From: an uncultured Microbacteriaceae bacterium
GTDB lineage: Bacteria; Actinomycetota; Actinomycetes; Actinomycetales; Microbacteriaceae
Direction of reading: 5' to 3'
Length of the DNA stretch: 10,085 bases
Assembly (NCBI GenBank): GCA_946481135.1
Contig: CAMLMQ010000100.1
Coordinates: forward strand, 1 to 10,085
Shown here: positions 7,105 through 10,085 of the stretch, piece after piece
Layout of the letters: each line of letters opens with the position of its first letter
Numbering within the stretch: the stretch's first letter is position 1
Program-made: the position numbers and the translations under genes
Notes under the pieces: model-generated
The model's database searches: none
What the model was told of the DNA's origin: nothing
The model's input: the letters and a program-made list of their open reading frames with translations, nothing else

Positions 7105-7304
7105 ACACGACCGAACGCAGGGTGACCGTCGTCGAGCGTGCGGGGCCGTGGGGCCTCGTCTTCCTCATGGCCTACATCGGGGCGGCGATCTACTTCGTCT
7201 CCCGCTCCGACGGAGGATTCTGGTCGGTCGTCCTCGGTCTCCTGCAAGCCGCGGTCTGGCCCGTCTACACCGTCTACCACCTCCTCCAGGCATTCGGAGC
7301 GTGA
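7101..7304 (+). CDS. Small membrane protein, 67 residues (function unknown)
   Basis: The GTG at 7101 overlaps the DUF805 stop (GTGA) and is preceded by the strong ribosome site GGAAGGAGAAGGAA (7086-7099). The product has a short polar N-terminus (NTTERRVTVVERAG), one clear hydrophobic segment near residues 17-34 (WGLVFLMAYIGAAIYFV) and a second amphipathic or membrane stretch near 40-63 (FWSVVLGLLQAAVWPVYTVY). I recognise no named family. Its coupling to DUF805 and position just before the flavin-binding gene suggest a membrane accessory made with the stress operon; this is inference only. Confidence 0.8.
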   Translation: MNTTERRVTVVERAGPWGLVFLMAYIGAAIYFVSRSDGGFWSVVLGLLQAAVWPVYTVYHLLQAFGA

Positions 7305-7308
7305 CGAG

Positions 7309-7728
7309 ATGATCGCCGAGGATGCCATCGAAGAGATGGCGGAAGACGCGTGCTGGGCGGCGCTCGAGCGGGCCCCCCTCGCGCGCATCGCGGTCTGCGC
7401 CGCAGGCGAGGTGGACGTCTTTCCGATCAACATCGTCGTCGACGACGGCTCGGTGCTGTTCCGTACCGCACCGGGATCGAAGCTGCTCGGGCTCGTCGCG
7501 CATCCGGGCGTCGCCGTCGAGGTCGACGGGTACGACGACACGTCGGCCTGGAGCGTCGTCCTCAAAGGGGAGGCTGAGCGGGTGGAGCTCCAGTCGGAGA
7601 TCGACGCGGCGGAGCAGCTTCCGTTGCTCCCGTGGATCCCCACTCTCAAGTACCGCTGGGTGCGGGTCAGGGCGACGCGGGTCACGGGACGGCGGTTCCT
7701 CCGCGGCCCGGAGCCGGACCGCTTCTGA
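7309..7728 (+). CDS. Pyridoxamine 5'-phosphate oxidase-like flavin-binding protein
   Basis: The 139-residue product resembles the small split-barrel proteins of the Pyridox_ox_2 type, which bind FMN, F420 or haem-like cofactors rather than acting as true PdxH. Typical features are the N-terminal helix EDACWAALERAPLARIAVC (12-30), the strand pair EVDVFPINIVVDDGSVLFRT (34-53), the phosphate-binding segment RTAPGSKL (52-59), and WSVVLKGEAERV (81-92) before a C-terminal strand RWVRVRATRVTGRRF. The ATG at 7309 has GGAG (7296-7299) nine bases upstream, and only four bases separate it from the preceding stop. A PNPOx-like gene is also part of the M. tuberculosis DosR regulon (Rv3129, from memory), which fits the neighbours. 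Substrate and cofactor are unknown. Confidence 0.88.
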   Translation: MIAEDAIEEMAEDACWAALERAPLARIAVCAAGEVDVFPINIVVDDGSVLFRTAPGSKLLGLVAHPGVAVEVDGYDDTSAWSVVLKGEAERVELQSEIDAAEQLPLLPWIPTLKYRWVRVRATRVTGRRFLRGPEPDRF

Positions 7729-7759
7729 CCTCTGACCTTCCGGGAGCGCCGACCGCGGC

Positions 7760-7774
7760 CTCGCCGGCGGCGAG
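7760..7774. terminator. Possible GC-rich hairpin between convergent genes
   Basis: CTCGCC (7760-7765) pairs with GGCGAG (7769-7774) around GGC, in the 62-base gap between the convergent flavin-binding and DUF1003 genes. There is no T tract on either strand, so it is at best a weak or Rho-assisted bidirectional terminator. Confidence 0.25.
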
Positions 7775-7790
7775 CCGAGCGGCGCCGCGA

Positions 7791-8213
7791 TCACGGAGCG
7801 GGTGTCGATCGTTGCGCAGCGTGCAACTCGCGCAGGAGCTCGAGCTGCGTGCGATTGATCTCCATGAGCTCCTCGATCTCGCGCTTGGCGGCGAGGTTCG
7901 TCTCGTAGTCGTGCTGCGCGAGCGCCGCGGCGATCGCATCCTGACGTTTGGTGGCGATCAGGAGGATGGCGCCCTGAAGCCCGGCAAGCATGCTGAGCAC
8001 CAGGTTGAGGAAGATGTAGGGATACGGATCCCACCCGGCGCTCGTGGCATTGGCGATCGCCCAGACGGCCATCACGACGCCGAAACCGGCGACGAACCCC
8101 CACGAACCCATGCCGTTCCGAAGCAGGTCGGCGGCGCGTTGCCCACGCGTCCGGGTGTCGTGCTCCTCCTGGTGCCAGTTCGCCGTCGGGCGGCCTGAGC
8201 TCGTCTGACGCAT
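7791..8213 (-). CDS. DUF1003 family membrane protein
   Basis: This 140-residue inner-membrane protein shows the DUF1003 core. ADLLRNGMGSWGFVAGFG (28-45) leads into membrane helix 1 (about 38-57). A loop with WDPYPYIFLNL follows, then helix 2 (about 65-87, LNLVLSMLAGLQGAILLIAT). A charged helical tail, KRQDAIAAALAQHDYETNLA and onward to about 133, is probably a cytoplasmic coiled coil. The ATG at 8213 is chosen over an upstream in-frame start because GGAGG (8223-8227) sits nine bases before it. The gene lies 28 bases after the SDR stop on the same strand, so the two probably share the DosR-like promoter near 9063. The biochemical role of DUF1003 proteins is unknown. Confidence 0.92.
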   Translation of the reverse strand: MRQTSSGRPTANWHQEEHDTRTRGQRAADLLRNGMGSWGFVAGFGVVMAVWAIANATSAGWDPYPYIFLNLVLSMLAGLQGAILLIATKRQDAIAAALAQHDYETNLAAKREIEELMEINRTQLELLRELHAAQRSTPAP

Positions 8214-8241
8214 GACCGAGAACCTCCGACGACGCGGGTGA

Positions 8242-9003
8242 TCAGACAGCGGACCAGCCACCGTCGTCGGCGAGGATGACACCGGTCACGTTCGACGAGT
8301 CGGCGCTCAGCAACCAGGTGATCGCCGCCGCGAGCTCGGACGCCTGCGCCACCCCCGGGACGACGGTCTGGAGGAGCGGCCCCAGTCGCTCTCCCGCCCA
8401 CGCCGAGCGGAACGGCGCCTCGATGTTCGTCGCGACGGCTCCGGGGGCGACGGCGTTGCAGCGGATGCCCTTGGGTGCGTAGAAGAAGGAGGTGCTCTTC
8501 GTGAAGCCGTTCACCGCGTGCTTGGACGCCGTGTAGGCGACGCCCGCGCACGAGCCGCGCAGCCCCGCCTCGCTGCTCACGTTGACGATCGAGCCGCGCC
8601 CCGCCTCCAGCATCCGCGGCAGCACGGCACGGGTCAGTCGCATGATCGCGGTGACGTTCACCGCGAAGACGCGCTCCCACGTCTCGTCGTCGACTTCGGC
8701 CGCGGGGAGAAAGCCGTCCATGATCCCGGCGACGTTGGCCAGACCGTCGATCCGCTCGCCGGCCGCCTCGAGGATGCGCACGATCGTCGACTCCTCGGCG
8801 ACATCCCCGGCCACCGTGACGACATCGACCCCGAGCGCCGCCTTCAGTTCGTCGAGACGAGACTCGACGACATCGGTCGCGACAACACGGCCCCCCTCGG
8901 CCACGATGCGCTCCGCCGTCGCGCGTCCGATGCCCGAACCGGCCCCCGTGACGATGATCGTCGAGCCGGCGAAGCGTGCGTTCTGGTCGATGGTCTCGGT
9001 CAT
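8242..9003 (-). CDS. Short-chain dehydrogenase/reductase (classical SDR, probably NAD-dependent)
   Basis: This 253-residue classical SDR carries the Rossmann motif TGAGSGIG (19-26), the NAG-like turn NVAGI (90-94), the catalytic asparagine in AVNVT (N116), the serine pair in NVSSEAG (143/144) and YTASK with Y157 and K161. After the cofactor strand comes PGAVATNIE. The C-terminal GVILADDGGWSAV is the usual SDR ending. The acidic D44 at the end of the second strand favours NAD(H) over NADP(H). The ATG at 9003 has GAGGAG nine bases upstream; a longer in-frame start is rejected because it adds 22 residues without family character. A DosR-like box lies 60-73 bases upstream. The substrate is unknown; a redox role under stress is inferred from context. 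Confidence 0.94.
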   Translation of the reverse strand: MTETIDQNARFAGSTIIVTGAGSGIGRATAERIVAEGGRVVATDVVESRLDELKAALGVDVVTVAGDVAEESTIVRILEAAGERIDGLANVAGIMDGFLPAAEVDDETWERVFAVNVTAIMRLTRAVLPRMLEAGRGSIVNVSSEAGLRGSCAGVAYTASKHAVNGFTKSTSFFYAPKGIRCNAVAPGAVATNIEAPFRSAWAGERLGPLLQTVVPGVAQASELAAAITWLLSADSSNVTGVILADDGGWSAV

Positions 9004-9033
9004 CTCTGCTCCTCGATCGGGATGGACGACGCC

Positions 9034-9076
9034 AGTACACGCGCTGGGGCGGACCCGTGGGAGGGCCATTGGTCCC
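9034..9076 (-). promoter_or_regulatory. DosR-like box D and -10 element of the SDR-DUF1003 unit
   Basis: On the minus strand the box reads GGGAC-CAAT-GGCCC (9076-9063), one base from a perfect GGGAC/GTCCC palindrome. The -10-like TGTACT (9039-9034) begins 23 nt after the box, the spacing shared with the three other promoters. This puts transcription start near 9027, the box centre near -42, and leaves a leader of about 24 bases containing GAGGAG. The site lies between the regulator stop and the SDR start. Confidence 0.6.
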
Positions 9077-9124
9077 TCGGAGGCGGTCTGCCGACCCCGC
9101 GCCCGGAGCCGGACCGCCGGTCGA

Positions 9125-9775
9125 TCAGGGCGAGGTTCGGGGCGCGCGGCGTGCCGCGCCGTAGACGGCTGCTTGGGTGCGTCGCTCCATGCCGAGCTTC
9201 GCCAGCAGCTCCGAGACGTAGTTCTTCACCGTCTTCTCGGCGAGGCCGAGCCGCTCGCCGATCTGACGGTTGGTGAGTCCTTCGGCGATGAGGTCGAGCA
9301 CTTGACGTTCGCGAAGCGACAACACGGCGCCCTGTTCGCCATCCGCGGTGCCGGGGTTCGCACTCAGCCGTTGACGCACCCGTGCCTGCACGGACGGGCT
9401 GATCAGCGAATGGCCCCCGGCGACACGACGGATCGCATCCACGAGGCCCTGGCCGCGGATGTCCTTGAGCACGTAACCCGACGCACCTGCCACGACCGCC
9501 GCCAGGGTGGCTTCGTCGTCGTCGTACGCGGTGAGCATGAGGCACGGCAGCTGGGGATGCTCCGACCGGATGGTTCGGCACAGGTCGACCCCGCTGCCAT
9601 CCGGGAGCTTGACGTCGAGCACGACGACGTCCGGCGAGGTCGCGGTGACGCGACCGGGTGCGTCGCGGACCGTGCCCGCCTCTCCGACGACCTCGAGATC
9701 GCGCTCACGTTCCACGAGCTCGGCGATCCCTCGGCGGACGATCTCGTGGTCGTCCACGAGGAACACCTTGATCAC
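9125..9775 (-). CDS. dosR: DosR/DevR-like response regulator (NarL/LuxR family)
   Basis: This 216-residue regulator has a receiver domain (1-120) with acidic pocket D8/D9, phosphoacceptor D54 in VLDVKLPDG, T82 and K104 in YVLKDI. These key residues have the same numbers I recall for M. tuberculosis DosR. After a linker, the LuxR-type helix-turn-helix spans about 153-205. Its recognition segment AEKTVKNYVSELLAKLGMER (179-198) is almost identical to mycobacterial DosR, including the DNA-contacting Lys, Lys and Asn of KTVKN. The GTG at 9775 is chosen because it gives MIKVFLVDDHE, matching the DosR N-terminus, because GGAAGGAA (9783-9790) precedes it, and because it overlaps the kinase stop as GTGA. 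It probably activates the four boxes described in this window. The symbol is by resemblance; strict orthology is not proven. Confidence 0.92.
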   Translation of the reverse strand: MIKVFLVDDHEIVRRGIAELVERERDLEVVGEAGTVRDAPGRVTATSPDVVVLDVKLPDGSGVDLCRTIRSEHPQLPCLMLTAYDDDEATLAAVVAGASGYVLKDIRGQGLVDAIRRVAGGHSLISPSVQARVRQRLSANPGTADGEQGAVLSLRERQVLDLIAEGLTNRQIGERLGLAEKTVKNYVSELLAKLGMERRTQAAVYGAARRAPRTSP

Positions 9776-10085
9776 GATCCGATTCCTTCCGTGGATGCCG
9801 TCCACTCCAGTCGGGTGCCGCCGTCCGGTCGGCCCTCCAGGATGAACCGGCCCCGATACCCTTCTGCCCGCTCCCGGAGGTTCGCTGTCCCGCTTCGGCG
9901 ATCCTGCGTGTCGGGGAGCCCGCGCCCGTCGTCCTCGATGACGACGCGGACCGTCCGGTCATCGGCGACGACCTCGACGGTCGTCTCGCGAGCGTCCGCG
10001 TGACGGGCGACGTTCGACAGCCCTTCGCGCACCACGGCGAGCACGTCGTCCGCTAGAGCTCCGCTGACGGCTAGGTCCACCGCGC
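9772..10085 (-). CDS. DosS/DevS-like sensor histidine kinase, C-terminal part (5' end outside window)
   Basis: Only the last 103 residues are inside the window; the gene enters from the right edge. They form the HATPase_c domain of a NarX/DevS-type kinase. The N box is VVREGLSNVARHA, the G1 box is IEDDGRGLP, then come TANLRERAEGYRGRF and the closing PDGGTRLEWTA. This is the layout of DosS/DevS, whose N-terminal GAF domains sense oxygen, NO or CO through haem; those domains are not visible here. Its stop overlaps the regulator's GTG start, so kinase and regulator are translated as a coupled pair. The order kinase-then-regulator is the reverse of M. tuberculosis devR-devS. The identity as DosS is inferred from the partner. 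Confidence 0.88.
   Translation of the reverse strand, partial: AVDLAVSGALADDVLAVVREGLSNVARHADARETTVEVVADDRTVRVVIEDDGRGLPDTQDRRSGTANLRERAEGYRGRFILEGRPDGGTRLEWTASTEGIGS

Noticed and set aside
8072..9040. Second minus-strand frame overlapping the SDR gene
   Set aside because: Arg-rich out-of-frame translation of the SDR and DUF1003 genes; no independent evidence.
7706..9117. 17-base direct repeat GCCCGGAGCCGGACCGC at 7706-7722 and 9101-9117
   Set aside because: One copy codes for the GPEPDRF end of the flavin-binding protein and the other is intergenic. In DNA this GC-rich a single match of this length can be chance, and no element boundaries accompany it.
9082..9118. Inverted repeat GGCGGTC (9082-9088) with GACCGCC (9112-9118) after the regulator gene
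   Set aside because: A seven-base stem with a long loop and no T tract; too weak to call a terminator.

Overview
The window is GC-rich and gene-dense, with short intergenic gaps, frequent GTG starts, ATGA/GTGA gene overlaps and strong G/C preference at third codon positions. This points to a high-GC actinobacterium, probably a Microbacteriaceae-like member of the Micrococcales. The lineage is inferred from style and gene content, not from a marker gene.

Layout. The left edge holds the 3' part of a tRNA-Val(GAC) gene, its Rho-independent terminator, and a HAD-family phosphatase gene (+). A beta-CASP metallo-beta-lactamase-fold protein (+) follows. It meets tail to tail a minus-strand operon that reads, in transcription order: tandem-domain universal stress protein (USP), small membrane protein, phosphoketolase. 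A 144-bp divergent intergenic region (5720-5863) separates that operon from a plus-strand operon: a second tandem USP, a DUF805 membrane protein broken by a frameshift, a 67-aa membrane protein, and a pyridoxamine-5'-phosphate-oxidase-like flavin-binding protein. Next, on the minus strand, are an SDR oxidoreductase and a DUF1003 membrane protein downstream of it. At the right edge, also minus, are a NarL/LuxR response regulator very like mycobacterial DosR/DevR and the C-terminal ATPase part of its histidine kinase, which runs off the window.

How it fits together. Gene content (DosR-like regulator and kinase, two USPs, a flavin-binding PNPOx-like protein, phosphoketolase) resembles the hypoxia/dormancy regulon of Mycobacterium tuberculosis. 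Four DosR-like boxes of the form GGGNC-N4-GNCCC (one degenerate) lie upstream of the beta-CASP gene, both divergent USP operons, and the SDR-DUF1003 pair. In all four, a -10-like hexamer ending in T starts 23 nt after the box. At the two USP genes the predicted transcription start falls on or within a base or so of the ATG, suggesting leaderless mRNAs. My reading is a self-contained DosR-type regulon of about ten genes in four transcription units next to its own two-component system. It would link low oxygen or redox stress to acetyl-phosphate production, stress proteins and possibly RNA turnover.

No gene-free stretch exceeds 150 bases. No insertion sequence, CRISPR array, integrase or phage gene was seen.
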